Assembly: GCF_000503055.1 (NCBI RefSeq)
Contig: NZ_AYVY01000002.1
Coordinates: 748,820 to 784,348 of the forward strand
Source of the DNA: Mesorhizobium sp. LSHC420B00
GTDB taxonomy: Bacteria > Pseudomonadota > Alphaproteobacteria > Rhizobiales > Rhizobiaceae
Direction: 5' to 3'
Length of the DNA: 35,529 nt
Positions 7,606 to 18,987 of the stretch are shown here, one piece after another. Made by a program: the position numbers and the translations under genes. The notes under the pieces are model-generated. The model did not search any database. It was not told the DNA's origin and worked only from the letters and a program-made list of their open reading frames with translations. Position 1 is the first letter of the stretch, and every line of letters begins with the position of its first letter.

Positions 7606-8736
7606 CTACCGGACGGGGAGGTCACCGTTTGCCCATTGCTGCGTGATGATCTCAGCTTGTCCGGCGAACCTGCCAGCCCCGATCGCTTCGCGAACGTCGC
7701 GCATCAGCTGCTGGTAGTAGGACAGATTGTTCCAGGTCAGGAGCATCGCCCCGAGCGCCTCTTGCGAGCGCACCAGGTGGTGCAGATAGGCGCGCGAATA
7801 GTCGCGTGCGGCCGGGCAGTCGCTTTCCTCATCGAGCGGGCGCGGATCGTCGGCATGGCGGGCGTTGCGCAGATTGACCTTGCCGCGCCGTGTATAGGCA
7901 AGGCCATGCCGCCCTGCCCGCGTCGGCATCACGCAGTCGAACATGTCGATGCCGCGCGCCACCGACTTCAAGATGTCGTCCGGCGTACCGACACCCATCA
8001 GGTACCGCGGCCGATCAGCCGGCAACTCCGGGCAAGTGATGTCGAGCATCTCCAGCATCACCGCTTGCGGCTCGCCGACGGCCAACCCGCCGACCGCGTA
8101 GCCCTTCAGCTCCATCGCCTTCAGCGCCTGCGTCGAGCGCAGCCGCAGGTCCGGTATATCGCCGCCTTGCACAATGCCGAACATCGCCTTGCCGGGCTGC
8201 TCGCCGAACGCCGTCTTGCAGCGCTCGGCCCAGCGCAACGACAACTCCATGGCACGCTCGATCTCTTTTTCCTTGGCCGGCAGCGCCGTGCACTCGTCGA
8301 GTTGCATCTGGATGTCTGAATCGAGCAGCCCCTGGATCTCGATGGAACGCTCCGGCGACATCTCGTAGGCGCCGCCGTCGATATGCGAACGAAAGGTCAC
8401 GCCGTTCTCGGTCAGTTTCCTCAGCTTCGACAGCGACATCACCTGGAAGCCGCCGCTGTCGGTGAGGATCGGATAGGGCCAGCGGGCGAATTCATGCAGG
8501 CCGCCGAGCCGAGCCACGCGCTCGGCGCCGGGTCTCAGCATCAGGTGGTAGGTATTGCCAAGGATGATGTCCGAGCCGACACCGCGCACCTGATCCATAT
8601 ACATGGCTTTCACCGTGCCGCCGGTGCCGACCGGCATGAAAGCGGGCGTGCGGATTTCCCCGCGCGGCATGGTGATTGAGCCGCGCCGGGCTCTGCCTTC
8701 GGTCGCCAGCACCTTGAAGGCGAATGCGTTAGTCAT
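7606..8736 (-). CDS. tgt: Queuine tRNA-ribosyltransferase
   Basis: A 376-residue tRNA-guanine transglycosylase, which exchanges guanine-34 for a queuosine precursor in GUN-anticodon tRNAs. General acid/base Asp93 (TDSGGFQ) and nucleophile Asp267 ([11 protein letters not shown]) are present. The structural zinc site, Cys-X-Cys-X2-Cys...His in E. coli and Zymomonas, appears here as Ser305, Cys307, Ala310 and Asn336, so three of four ligands are gone. The flanking SRAYLHHL block is intact. The frame runs upstream to 8910, but the ATG at 8736 gives the standard N-terminus. It is last in a minus-strand series with queA, the next-but-one step of the same pathway. Confidence 0.97.
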   Translation of the reverse strand: MTNAFAFKVLATEGRARRGSITMPRGEIRTPAFMPVGTGGTVKAMYMDQVRGVGSDIILGNTYHLMLRPGAERVARLGGLHEFARWPYPILTDSGGFQVMSLSKLRKLTENGVTFRSHIDGGAYEMSPERSIEIQGLLDSDIQMQLDECTALPAKEKEIERAMELSLRWAERCKTAFGEQPGKAMFGIVQGGDIPDLRLRSTQALKAMELKGYAVGGLAVGEPQAVMLEMLDITCPELPADRPRYLMGVGTPDDILKSVARGIDMFDCVMPTRAGRHGLAYTRRGKVNLRNARHADDPRPLDEESDCPAARDYSRAYLHHLVRSQEALGAMLLTWNNLSYYQQLMRDVREAIGAGRFAGQAEIITQQWANGDLPVR

Positions 8737-8744
8737 TGAATTCC

Positions 8745-9014
8745 CTAGCCATCGAACTCCTTGTCGAACACCGGCGCGTCCGGAGCCTGTCGGTCGAGCG
8801 ACTGCCGGTAGCGGATGCAGCCGCGCATGAATTTCGGCCAGGGCGGCACGGCAATCGCCGGCTCGGTCTTTTCGGGTAAAAGCGACCAGAGGTCGGGGTG
8901 ATGCCAGCACAGATCATGGCCGGTGGCGTCGCGGTGTTGGCGGATGCCGGCGCGCAGTTTCCTGACCTCGGCGAGCAAGGCTTCGCGGCCGAAAGTTTCC
9001 AGGTCATCGTCCAT
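8745..9014 (-). CDS. Small conserved protein between queA and tgt
   Basis: An 89-residue soluble protein of unknown function. It has an N-terminal helix ([19 protein letters not shown]), a tryptophan-rich [15 protein letters not shown] block and [14 protein letters not shown] recognise it as a recurring conserved hypothetical but know no activity. The ATG at 9014 overlaps the end of queA by 11 bases and its stop lies 8 bases before tgt, so the three are probably translated from one mRNA. Longer in-frame starts lie inside queA and are unlikely. A link to tRNA modification is suggested only by position. Confidence 0.8.
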   Translation of the reverse strand: MDDDLETFGREALLAEVRKLRAGIRQHRDATGHDLCWHHPDLWSLLPEKTEPAIAVPPWPKFMRGCIRYRQSLDRQAPDAPVFDKEFDG

Positions 9015-10089
9015 CGTTATCCTCCCTGAACAGAAGACTTGCGTCTCCATAGGAATAGAACCTGTAGCGGTTCTCAATGGCATGCGCATAGGCCGCGTGC
9101 ATCGTCTGCAAACCGCAGAAGGCCGAAACCAGCATGAACAGCGTCGAACGCGGCAGATGGAAATTGGTCATCAGCATGTCGGCGGTCTTGAAGCGATAGC
9201 CGGGCGTGATGAAGATGTCGGTCGGGCCTGACCATGCGGCCAGCCTGCCGTCCTTGCCAGCCGCGCTCTCCAACAAACGCAGCGATGTCGTGCCGACAGC
9301 GATAATGCGCCCTCCTTTTGCTCTCGCCGCATTCAGCGCCTCGGCGGTTTCCGGGCTGACCGAACCGGTTTCGGCGTGCATCTTGTGGTCGGCGGTGTCG
9401 TCCGCCTTCACCGGCAAAAACGTGCCGGCGCCGACATGCAGCGTGACGAAACGGCGCTCGATGCCATTGGCGTCGAGCGCGGCAAACAGCTCCGGCGTGA
9501 AATGCAGCCCCGCCGTCGGCGCGGCCACGGCGCCCTCCTCCCTGGCATAGATGGTCTGGTAATCGCTGCGGTCGCGCTCGTCGTCGTCACGCTTGGAGGC
9601 GATGTAGGGCGGCAGCGGGATGTGGCCGACGGCGTGCAGAGCCTCATCGAGGAACGGACCCGACAGGTCGAAGCCGAGCAGCACCTCGCCACCTTCACCC
9701 TTCTCGATCACGGTCGCGTCGAGCTGGCCGAGAAAGCAGGAATTGGCATCATGACCGAAATGGATGCGATCGCCGGCGGCGACGCGCTTGCCCGGCCGCA
9801 TGAAGGCGAGCCACCGGTCGGGCGCCGTCCGCATGTGCAGCGTGGCTTCGACCTGCGCCGCTGCCTCGCCGCGCCGCCTGATGCCTTTCAGCTGCGCAGG
9901 AATGACCTTGGTGTCGTTGAAAACCAGCACATCACCAGCCTTGAGCAGGGACGGCAGGTCGCGCACGGTCATGTCCTCGAGCCCCGCGCCCGGCCTGACC
10001 ACCAGCATTCTGGCACTGTCGCGCGGCTCGGCTGGGCGAAGCGCGATGCGCTCCTCCGGCAGATCGAAGTCAAAAAGGTCGACGCGCAA
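9004..10089 (-). CDS. queA: S-adenosylmethionine:tRNA ribosyltransferase-isomerase
   Basis: A 361-residue QueA, full length for the family. It transfers and rearranges the ribosyl part of SAM onto 7-aminomethyl-7-deazaguanine at tRNA position 34, giving epoxyqueuosine. Recognised blocks are the start [33 protein letters not shown], the [11 protein letters not shown] segment, [10 protein letters not shown] and [17 protein letters not shown]. It lies 12 bases after a small secreted-protein gene and overlaps the following small gene. With tgt downstream, the operon covers two queuosine steps. Confidence 0.98.
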   Translation of the reverse strand: MRVDLFDFDLPEERIALRPAEPRDSARMLVVRPGAGLEDMTVRDLPSLLKAGDVLVFNDTKVIPAQLKGIRRRGEAAAQVEATLHMRTAPDRWLAFMRPGKRVAAGDRIHFGHDANSCFLGQLDATVIEKGEGGEVLLGFDLSGPFLDEALHAVGHIPLPPYIASKRDDDERDRSDYQTIYAREEGAVAAPTAGLHFTPELFAALDANGIERRFVTLHVGAGTFLPVKADDTADHKMHAETGSVSPETAEALNAARAKGGRIIAVGTTSLRLLESAAGKDGRLAAWSGPTDIFITPGYRFKTADMLMTNFHLPRSTLFMLVSAFCGLQTMHAAYAHAIENRYRFYSYGDASLLFREDNDGR

Positions 10090-10101
10090 GAAATCCCCGC
10101 C

Positions 10102-10500
10102 TCAAGGTTCCGGGCAGGTCACCGCCCAGGCGCCGACACCGTCTATGCTCAATGTGCCGCCCATCGCGAAACTGGACTGCTCGCTGGCCTTGACCAGCCG
10201 CAATCTGGCGACGATCGAGCTGAGGCCCTCATCAGTGAGATCGATCAGCATACGCTCGTCGTCCTCGAATGCCTGTCCGACGATGACTTTCGTTGAACCC
10301 GGCTGGCCGTCCGTGGTCCATGTCTTGCCGCCGGCATCCAGCCACACGCGCGCCACTGCAATGACGGCTGTGTGTCCCATCAACACGTCGATCGATGCCG
10401 CGCCGCCGTCGGCGCTGCAAACGATCGATTCCGTCGCCACCGCCGGAGTGGCCGCCGCGACGAGCACAAATGCGATGGCCGCGACAGCCCGGCTGGTCAT
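10102..10500 (-). CDS. Small secreted protein, unknown function
   Basis: A 132-residue protein with a Sec signal peptide (MTSRAVAAIAFVLVAAATPAVA). The mature part is beta-rich, with two Cys residues (SIVCSADGG near the start, VTCPEP at the end) that could form a disulfide. The ATG at 10500 overlaps the cyclophilin stop codon by four bases (ATGA), showing translational coupling. Longer starts lie inside the cyclophilin gene. It is probably periplasmic; no domain is recognised. Confidence 0.78.
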   Translation of the reverse strand: MTSRAVAAIAFVLVAAATPAVATESIVCSADGGAASIDVLMGHTAVIAVARVWLDAGGKTWTTDGQPGSTKVIVGQAFEDDERMLIDLTDEGLSSIVARLRLVKASEQSSFAMGGTLSIDGVGAWAVTCPEP

Positions 10501-11009
10501 TTCACGTCGGCCGCGACCTTGAGCGACACGATCTTGTCGGGATCCTGCACCGGTTCGCCGCGCTTGATCTTGTCGACATTGTCCATGCCTTCGATGACCT
10601 GGCCCCACACCGTGTACTGGCGGTTGAGGAAGGCGGCATCGTCGAAGCAGATGAAGAACTGCGAATTGGCCGAGTTCGGGTTCTGCGAGCGCGCCATCGA
10701 GCAGGTGCCGCGGCCGTGGTTGGCGTTGGAGAACTCGGCCTTCAAGTCGGGCTTGTCGGAACCGCCCGTACCGGCGCGGGTCGGCGCGAAAGACGGCTTA
10801 TTGGAATTGCCGAATTTCACGTCACCGGTCTGCGCCATGAAGCCGTCGATGACGCGGTGGAAGACTACGCCGTCATAGGCGCCTTCGCGCGCCAGCTCCT
10901 TGATGCGGCCGACATGGCCGGGCGCCAGGTCTGGGAACAATTCAATGACGACCTTGCCCTTGGTCGTGTCCATGATAAGCGCGTTCTCGCGGTCCTTGAT
11001 CTCGGCCAT
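10497..11009 (-). CDS. Peptidyl-prolyl cis-trans isomerase, cyclophilin type (cytosolic)
   Basis: A 170-residue cyclophilin without signal peptide. Active-site features are VVFHRVIDGFMAQTGD (catalytic Arg), the substrate loop NANHGRGTCSMARS and NSANSQFFICF. It catalyses proline isomerisation in the cytosol. It is 27 bases downstream of an exported paralogue, so the pair is probably an old tandem duplication. The stop codon overlaps the start of the next gene. Confidence 0.95.
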   Translation of the reverse strand: MAEIKDRENALIMDTTKGKVVIELFPDLAPGHVGRIKELAREGAYDGVVFHRVIDGFMAQTGDVKFGNSNKPSFAPTRAGTGGSDKPDLKAEFSNANHGRGTCSMARSQNPNSANSQFFICFDDAAFLNRQYTVWGQVIEGMDNVDKIKRGEPVQDPDKIVSLKVAADVK

Positions 11010-11036
11010 GTCAGAATATCCTTTTGAAACTTGGGT

Positions 11037-11627
11037 TTACTTGCCGTCAGCGGCGATACGCACCTTGATCATGCGATCGGGGTCGGTCACCGTCCCGTTC
11101 TGCGCCGCTTCGCCTTTCTTGATGTGGTCCACCAGCTCCATGCCGCTGACGACATTGCCGACGATGGTGTACTGGCCGTCGAGCGGCGGTGCCGGCGCGA
11201 ACATGATGAAGAATTGCGAATTGGCGGAATTCGGATCGTCGGAGCGGGCCATGCCGACCACGCCGCGCTGGTAGTGCTCGGTGCTGGAGAATTCGGCCGG
11301 CAGGTCGGGAAGATCGGAACCGCCGGTGCCGACGGCGTCGGCATTGAAGCCGCTCTTCATATTGCCGAACTTGACGTCGCCGGTCTGCGCCATGAAGCCG
11401 TCGATGACGCGGTGGAAGGCAACGTTGTCGTAGGCGCCCTGGCGCACCAGCTTTTTGATCTGCGCGACGTGCTTCGGCGCAAGGTCGGGCCTCAGCGCGA
11501 CGGTCACGTCGCCGTCCTTCAGCGTTACGATCATGGTGTTTTCCGGATCGGCGGCAAAGGCCGACACGGATGCCGTCACAAGACCGGCAAGCACGGCAAG
11601 CAAGAAGGCAAGCTTTTTCAGCTGCAT
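11037..11627 (-). CDS. Peptidyl-prolyl cis-trans isomerase, cyclophilin type (exported)
   Basis: A 196-residue cyclophilin with a signal peptide (MQLKKLAFLLAVLAGLVTASVSAFA), so it should fold proteins in the periplasm. VAFHRVIDGFMAQTGD and NSANSQFFIMF are the catalytic blocks. The ATG at 11627 has a CGGAGA ribosome site. An upstream extension to 11702 runs through a palindromic repeat and is not real. The gene shares neighbours and much of its sequence with the cytosolic paralogue next to it. Confidence 0.94.
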   Translation of the reverse strand: MQLKKLAFLLAVLAGLVTASVSAFAADPENTMIVTLKDGDVTVALRPDLAPKHVAQIKKLVRQGAYDNVAFHRVIDGFMAQTGDVKFGNMKSGFNADAVGTGGSDLPDLPAEFSSTEHYQRGVVGMARSDDPNSANSQFFIMFAPAPPLDGQYTIVGNVVSGMELVDHIKKGEAAQNGTVTDPDRMIKVRIAADGK

Positions 11628-11654
11628 GGGATCTTTCTCCGAATATCTTCGTTC

Positions 11655-11702
11655 ATGCATGTCGTTACCCAAAACCGGGCTCCACTTTTGAGCGACATGC
11701 AT
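11655..11702. repeat. Rhizobial palindromic intergenic repeat, copy 2
   Basis: A 48-bp imperfect palindrome bounded by ATGCATGTCG and CGACATGCAT with an inner CAAAACCGGG core. It is a second subfamily of the short rhizobial palindromes and resembles the copy at 2012 in size and in the central AAAACCGG. It abuts the coaD stop codon (11703-11705) and separates coaD from the exported cyclophilin gene. Confidence 0.75.
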
Positions 11703-12203
11703 TTATTTCGCGAATTTGGCGGTGAGCGCGCCGGCCACGGCCGCCGGCACGAAGTGGCGGATGTCGCCTCCCATCGAAGCTATCTGGCGCACAAGTGTGG
11801 CGGTAATGGTGCGCACCGAGGGGCTGGCGGGCAGGAAAACCGTCTGCAGCTCAGGCGCCATGGTCTCGTTCATGCCGGCCATCTGCATCTCGTAGTCGAG
11901 ATCGGTGCCGTCGCGCAGGCCGCGGATCATGATCGAGGCGCCATGCTTCCTGGCCGCGTCGATGACCAGACCGTCGAAGGCGACCACTTTGATGCGCGCA
12001 CCGTCGCTGCCGAATTCCGCCTTCGTTGCCGTTTCGATCAGATCGACCCGTTCCTCGAAGGAAAACAATGGCTTCTTGCCGGGATGGATGCCGATCGCCG
12101 CATAGATGGTGTCCGCCACGGCCAGCGACGCCTTCAGCACGTCGAGATGGCCGTTGGTCAGCGGGTCGAAAGAGCCGGCATAAAGGGCGATGCGTTCGGT
12201 CAT
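11703..12203 (-). CDS. coaD: Phosphopantetheine adenylyltransferase
   Basis: A 166-residue CoaD, full length. It adenylylates 4'-phosphopantetheine to dephospho-CoA in coenzyme A synthesis. The nucleotidyltransferase motif appears as [14 protein letters not shown] (residues 8-21, with the T/H-X-G-H step), the [12 protein letters not shown] block near residue 94 and the [19 protein letters not shown] segment. It is transcribed with the cyclophilin-queA-tgt genes. It is cytosolic and essential in most bacteria. Confidence 0.98.
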   Translation of the reverse strand: MTERIALYAGSFDPLTNGHLDVLKASLAVADTIYAAIGIHPGKKPLFSFEERVDLIETATKAEFGSDGARIKVVAFDGLVIDAARKHGASIMIRGLRDGTDLDYEMQMAGMNETMAPELQTVFLPASPSVRTITATLVRQIASMGGDIRHFVPAAVAGALTAKFAK

Positions 12204-12367
12204 GGCAGGTGCTTCTAGCGAGCCTCTCCCCTAAAGGCAAATCCGATCGGCAGGCCCGCCCCATGAACCTTTTGGCCGACGTGAACGACAGATGAATGTG
12301 CCGCTCACAACGGCTTCACGCAGTGTTCACTAAGTTGCAGCTTCGAAAGATGAAACCAAACACCCAT

Positions 12368-12381
12368 CTAACCGTTGTTAG
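12368..12381. promoter_or_regulatory. Short inverted repeat upstream of small membrane-protein gene
   Basis: CTAAC-CGTT-GTTAG, a perfect 5-bp inverted repeat with a 4-base spacer, ending 5 bases before the AGGAG ribosome site of the 50-residue gene. It could be an operator or a small mRNA hairpin. The match is short and may be chance. Confidence 0.25.
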
Positions 12382-12399
12382 GCGCAGGAGAACACGCAC

Positions 12400-12552
12400 A
12401 TGCTGATCTACATGCTCGCCACCGCAATGACCGTCGCCATGCTGATCGCTACCGTATTCGGGTTGCATCAGGAAGCACAGCGAGTCCGCGCCAAGGCCAA
12501 TACCAAACGGTTCGAAGGCTTCGGCATCCGCAAGCCTTATCGCCACTTCTAG
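12400..12552 (+). CDS. 50-residue single-span membrane protein
   Basis: A 50-codon gene on the plus strand between coaD and gyrA. The ATG at 12400 is preceded by AGGAG nine bases upstream. The product has an N-terminal hydrophobic helix (residues 1-22, MLIYMLATAMTVAMLIATVF) followed by a basic, polar tail ending in GFGIRKPYRHF. It looks like a small inner-membrane protein with a cytosolic positive tail. No function is recognised. Support comes from the ribosome site, the hydrophobic/basic layout and the otherwise unused gap. Confidence 0.6.
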   Translation: MLIYMLATAMTVAMLIATVFGLHQEAQRVRAKANTKRFEGFGIRKPYRHF

Positions 12553-12574
12553 ATTGCTGGGGTTTCTTGAGAAC

Positions 12575-12593
12575 GCCGGCCCATAGGGCTGGC
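12575..12593 (+). terminator. Hairpin downstream of the 50-residue gene
   Basis: GCCGGCCC and GGGCTGGC pair as an 8-bp stem (one G-U) around a 3-base loop, 22 bases after the small gene's stop and just outside the gyrA stop. No T-run follows, so it may be a weak or bidirectional terminator. Confidence 0.35.
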
Positions 12594-12608
12594 GCCGTCG
12601 CGGCAAAC

Positions 12609-15419
<2,811 letters not shown>

Positions 15420-15567
15420 ATCGGATCACAATCTAATCAGGAATCACTTGGTGCTTATATAGGAAGCCGGCCCGAAACTCCAATAATCGCGGCAGTTTTC
15501 CAGTGTCGTTTTTAGCGGCAAATTCAAAAGGATACACCAATTGCGACGATATGGCCGTGGCACCCTT

Positions 15568-16392
15568 TCACGAGCGTCGCCGGCGGGCGCGATAAGTTCC
15601 CGGCGTCTCGCCCATCAGCCGCCGGAAACGGCGGTTGAAGGTTGATAGATCGTTGAATCCCGCCGCAAAGGCGATCGCCGAGATCGCCTGATCTGACGTC
15701 CGCAGCCGCACGGCTGCCCTGTGCAGCCGCGCTCTCAGCAGGAACTGATAGGGCGTCATGCCGGCAACGTGCCGGAAGGTGCGCAGGAAATGGTAAGGGC
15801 TGGTGGCGGTCTCGTCGGCGAGTTCGGCAAGCGAGATCGGCCGGTCGGCATCGATTTCGATGCGGCGCACCGCTTCGGCGACACGCTTCTGGTCACGGCG
15901 ACTTGGCGCCCGTCCCCGATCCGTATCGCCGCAAGCCGCTGTCACGGCTGCGCCGGCAATGCGCAGGGCGAGTTCCTCGAACGCGCCGGTGTCGGCCATC
16001 TCGCGCGCCGCCTCCGCTTCGGCGAGCAGCGGCACCAGCGCCGGCAAAGGCGGCAGGCGCGGCATGCTGAAATCAAGCTGCTTTGCGCCCGCGTCGGCGA
16101 CGATCCGCTCCATATAGGCCAGTCCGAAATGGAAGGAGAGGCAGCGGTCGCCGGTGCCATGCTCATGCCCGCATTCGTAGCAGGTGCCGGGATTGCCGAG
16201 CAGGAGCGCGCCCGGCGCCAGCATCGCCGTGCCCTGGCGCGCACGATAGCGGAACGTGCCGCTGGTCACGGCGGCGACGCAGAAATCCCGATGCTCCTCC
16301 TCGAATGGCCTGTCGGCGGCACTAGCGATGCAGACGACATCCAACACCTGCCAGCCTCGGCCCGACGCCAGCCTATGCGCGCTCGTCGTCAT
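15568..16392 (-). CDS. AraC family transcriptional regulator
   Basis: A 274-residue regulator. The N-terminal cupin-like sensor domain carries the motif GTCYECGHEHGTGDRCLSFHF (residues 69-89), rich in Cys and His and shared by a subgroup of AraC proteins. The C-terminal third holds two helix-turn-helix motifs (ISLAELADETATSPYHFLRTF and AISAIAFAAGFNDLSTFNRRF). Effector unknown. It is divergent from the DUF1579-like gene with 86 bases between starts, so it may control that gene as well as itself. Confidence 0.93.
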   Translation of the reverse strand: MTTSAHRLASGRGWQVLDVVCIASAADRPFEEEHRDFCVAAVTSGTFRYRARQGTAMLAPGALLLGNPGTCYECGHEHGTGDRCLSFHFGLAYMERIVADAGAKQLDFSMPRLPPLPALVPLLAEAEAAREMADTGAFEELALRIAGAAVTAACGDTDRGRAPSRRDQKRVAEAVRRIEIDADRPISLAELADETATSPYHFLRTFRHVAGMTPYQFLLRARLHRAAVRLRTSDQAISAIAFAAGFNDLSTFNRRFRRLMGETPGTYRARRRRS

Positions 16393-16478
16393 CGCCGAAA
16401 CATAGCAATTTTTCCCAAGCGCAGAACCCCGGTCGGCCTCTATGCTTACCGGTCTCCTGACAAGATGAGAGCGAAGCC

Positions 16479-17009
16479 ATGTCCAATTCCTTTGCCAAGG
16501 CCCTGCACAGCGATAGGCCCGTACCGGCCCTTGCCGAGAAACTGAACCTTTATGGCCGCTTCGTCGGCGCCTGGACGTTCGACGCCACGCGCCATCTCGA
16601 GGACGGCCAGGTGCTGACCGGGCGCGGCGAAGTGCATTTCGGCTGGGTGCTCGAGGGCCGCGCGATCCAGGACGTATGGATCCTGCCCGCTCGCGACGCC
16701 GGCCCCTCGCCGTCGCTCGGCAAATGGACCTTCTATGGCACGACGTTGCGCGTCTATGACTCAGGCGTCGACGCCTGGCACATCTTCTGGAGCGACCCGC
16801 GCAACCAGTATTACAGCCGCCAGCTGGGCCGCGTCGAAGGCGACACGATCGTCCAATTGGGCGCAGACGGCACCGGCGCTTCGGTACGCTGGAGCTTTTC
16901 CCGGATCACCGGAGATTCCTTCCGCTGGCTGGGCGAGCGCTCGTATGACGACGGCGCCACCTGGCGTGTCGAAGTCGAGTTTCTGGCGCGGCGCGCCGCC
17001 AGCCCCTGA
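16479..17009 (+). CDS. DUF1579-like beta-barrel protein
   Basis: A 176-residue cytosolic protein with a lipocalin-like pattern: LYGRFVGAWTFDATRHLEDG, then alternating strands with many Trp and Tyr residues (GVDAWHIFWSDPRNQYYSRQLG) and a final strand WRVEVEFLARR. It resembles DUF1579 proteins, which bind small hydrophobic ligands. This is inferred from sequence pattern. It is transcribed away from the AraC regulator, its likely controller, and lies 74 bases before marC. Confidence 0.7.
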   Translation: MSNSFAKALHSDRPVPALAEKLNLYGRFVGAWTFDATRHLEDGQVLTGRGEVHFGWVLEGRAIQDVWILPARDAGPSPSLGKWTFYGTTLRVYDSGVDAWHIFWSDPRNQYYSRQLGRVEGDTIVQLGADGTGASVRWSFSRITGDSFRWLGERSYDDGATWRVEVEFLARRAASP

Positions 17010-17083
17010 TCCGCACGGTTTCCACTGGCACCGCTTTGCTCTACCAATCCCGTTATCCGGCATTGCCGGCGGGGAGGGTCAGC

Positions 17084-17713
17084 ATGCCGAGCTTCGACAG
17101 CCTGTTCAACGCCTTCGTCACCATACTGGTGACGATCGATCCGCCCGGCCTGGCGCCGCTCTTCCTCGCCGTGACCCGCGGCATGAACCGCGAGGAGCGC
17201 AACCAGGTCTCCGTGCGCGCCTCGGTCATCGCCTTCCTGGTGATGGCGTTGTTCGCAGTCGCCGGCGCGTCGATCCTGTCAGTCTTCGGCATCACCCTGC
17301 CGGCCTTCCGCGTCGCCGGCGGCTTTCTGCTGTTCTTCATCGCCTTCGAAATGGTGTTCGAGCGCCGGCAGGACCGCAAGGAGAAGATCGGCGATGTCGC
17401 CATCACCAGGGACATGATCCACAACATCGCCGCCTTTCCGCTGGCGATCCCGCTTATTGCGGGTCCCGGCGCGATTTCGGCGACCGTCCTGCTCTCAAGC
17501 TCGTTTCAGGGTTTTAGCGCGCAGACAGCACTTGTCGGCATCATCGCGATCTGCCTTGTCATCACCTACCTGGTGTTCGTGCTGTCAGAGCGCATCGACC
17601 GTATCCTCGGCCAGACCGGCCGTTCGATCCTCACGCGGCTGCTTGGCGTCATACTGGCGGCGCTCGCCGTGCAGTTCGTCGCCGACGGCATCAAGGCACT
17701 GATGGCGACGTAG
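17084..17713 (+). CDS. MarC family membrane protein
   Basis: A 209-residue inner-membrane protein with six hydrophobic helices. The VTIDPPGLAPLFLAVT motif in helix 1 and PLAIPLIAGPGAIS in the middle are the MarC (UPF0056) signatures. The transported substrate is not known; early reports linking MarC to antibiotic resistance were not confirmed. The ATG at 17084 follows GGGGAGGG. A longer frame to 17036 lacks a ribosome site and is rejected. Confidence 0.92.
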   Translation: MPSFDSLFNAFVTILVTIDPPGLAPLFLAVTRGMNREERNQVSVRASVIAFLVMALFAVAGASILSVFGITLPAFRVAGGFLLFFIAFEMVFERRQDRKEKIGDVAITRDMIHNIAAFPLAIPLIAGPGAISATVLLSSSFQGFSAQTALVGIIAICLVITYLVFVLSERIDRILGQTGRSILTRLLGVILAALAVQFVADGIKALMAT

Positions 17714-17721
17714 GAACCGCC

Positions 17722-18144
17722 CTACTTCGCCGTCTCGATCACTTCGAAGTCATGGGTGATCACGGCGGTCTTGGCCATCATTGCCGAGGCCGAGCAGTAT
17801 TTCTCGATCGAAAGCTCGATCGCGCGCTTTACCTTGTCGTGCGACAGCGCCCGGCCCTTGACGACGAAATGCATGTGGATGCGGGTGAACACCTTGGGAT
17901 CGGCTTCTGCACGGTCGGCATCGAGTTCGACGACGCAATCTTCGACCGCCTCGCGCCCCTTTTCCAGGATATGGACCACGTCATAAGCCGAACAGCCGCC
18001 GGTGCCGATCAGCACCAGCTCCATTGGGCTCGGCCCCGGCGTCTTGCCCTCCGGCCCGAACGCAGTGCCTAGCACCAGCTTGTGCCCACTGGCGGACTCG
18101 CCGACGAAAGTGCGCTCCTCGACCCATGTGACCCTTGCTTTCAC
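17722..18144 (-). CDS. OsmC family peroxiredoxin-like protein
   Basis: A 140-residue OsmC/Ohr fold protein of the YhfA type. Two conserved cysteines that reduce organic peroxides are visible: Cys51 (TGGCSAYDVV) and Cys117 (EKYCSASAM). The N-terminus MKARVTWVEERTFVGESASGH matches the family. It is cytosolic. It converges with marC (8 bases apart) and lies downstream of ssb on the same strand, with a strong inverted repeat between. Confidence 0.9.
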   Translation of the reverse strand: MKARVTWVEERTFVGESASGHKLVLGTAFGPEGKTPGPSPMELVLIGTGGCSAYDVVHILEKGREAVEDCVVELDADRAEADPKVFTRIHMHFVVKGRALSHDKVKRAIELSIEKYCSASAMMAKTAVITHDFEVIETAK

Positions 18145-18175
18145 TGATCCGTCCTTTCACCGCTCAAACGCACAA

Positions 18176-18208
18176 CGTCCCGAAAATCCAAGACAGATTT
18201 TCGGGACG
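18176..18208. terminator. Perfect 13-bp inverted repeat between ssb and osmC-like gene
   Basis: CGTCCCGAAAATC and GATTTTCGGGACG form a perfect 13-bp stem around a 7-base loop. It lies 58 bases past the ssb stop. No T-run follows on either strand, so it is either an unusual terminator or a repeated palindromic element. Confidence 0.5.
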
Positions 18209-18266
18209 CCATTTCGTGGCCAAGGTGCTGGCGCTTTTCGCCGCAAGGGCAGTCCGCCCCGAGAAA

Positions 18267-18779
18267 TCAGAACGGGATTTCGTCGTCCAGTTCGCGCGAC
18301 GAACCACCGCCGGTGCCCTTGTTGGCGCCACCGCGATTGAAACTTTCGCCCGGGCCGGACTGGCCGAAATCGGACCCGCGGCTGGCACCACCACCGGCAT
18401 AGTTGCCGACCTGGCCGCCGCCCTCGCCCCGTGCATCGAGCATCTGCAGCTCGCCGCGGAATTTCTGCAGCACGATTTCGGTCGTATAGCGGTCATTGCC
18501 GGTCTGGTCCTGCCACTTGCGCGTCTGCAACTGGCCCTCGACGTAGACTTTCATGCCCTTCTTCAGATACTGCTCGGCCACCTTGGCGATCTGATCGTTG
18601 AAGATCACGACATTGTGCCACTCGGTCTTTTCCTTGCGCTCTCCGGACGTCTTGTCGCGCCAGCTTTCCGACGTCGCGATGCGGATGTTGACAACCGGGT
18701 CACCCGAATTCAGGCGGCGGATTTCAGGGTCCGCCCCGAGGTTGCCCACCAGAATGACCTTGTTGACGCTACCCGCCAT
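18267..18779 (-). CDS. ssb: Single-stranded DNA-binding protein
   Basis: A 170-residue SSB. The OB fold covers about residues 1-115 ([45 protein letters not shown]), followed by a glycine-rich linker and the acidic tip DDEIPF that recruits repair and replication partners. It binds single-stranded DNA as a tetramer. The gene has a perfect LexA box about 104 bases upstream. uvrA, its usual divergent neighbour, lies 3.2 kb away. Confidence 0.98.
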   Translation of the reverse strand: MAGSVNKVILVGNLGADPEIRRLNSGDPVVNIRIATSESWRDKTSGERKEKTEWHNVVIFNDQIAKVAEQYLKKGMKVYVEGQLQTRKWQDQTGNDRYTTEIVLQKFRGELQMLDARGEGGGQVGNYAGGGASRGSDFGQSGPGESFNRGGANKGTGGGSSRELDDEIPF

Positions 18780-18882
18780 GATACTTCTCCGCGCTCATCC
18801 GAAACCAGATTTCTGTCGCTGCACCTTACAGGCTATGGATAAGCCCTGCCTGCCGTCGCTGCCTTTTCCCACAACGTTTTTG

Positions 18883-18897
18883 TTCTCTTTTCGTTCT
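18883..18897. promoter_or_regulatory. LexA (SOS) box upstream of ssb
   Basis: GTTC-TCTTTTC-GTTC, an exact match to the alphaproteobacterial LexA consensus GTTC-N7-GTTC. On the ssb strand a consensus -35 TTGACA (18921-18916) lies 17 bases before TAGAAC (18898-18893), which overlaps the box. LexA binding would therefore block the promoter. Confidence 0.8.
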
Positions 18898-18987
18898 ATA
18901 GTACAGGCCCTGCACTGTCAATAGTTGTCAGCAAGAAGTAGTGTCTTGGCGTCGAATTTCCACAGACCATGGGATCGAGGCGAACGC

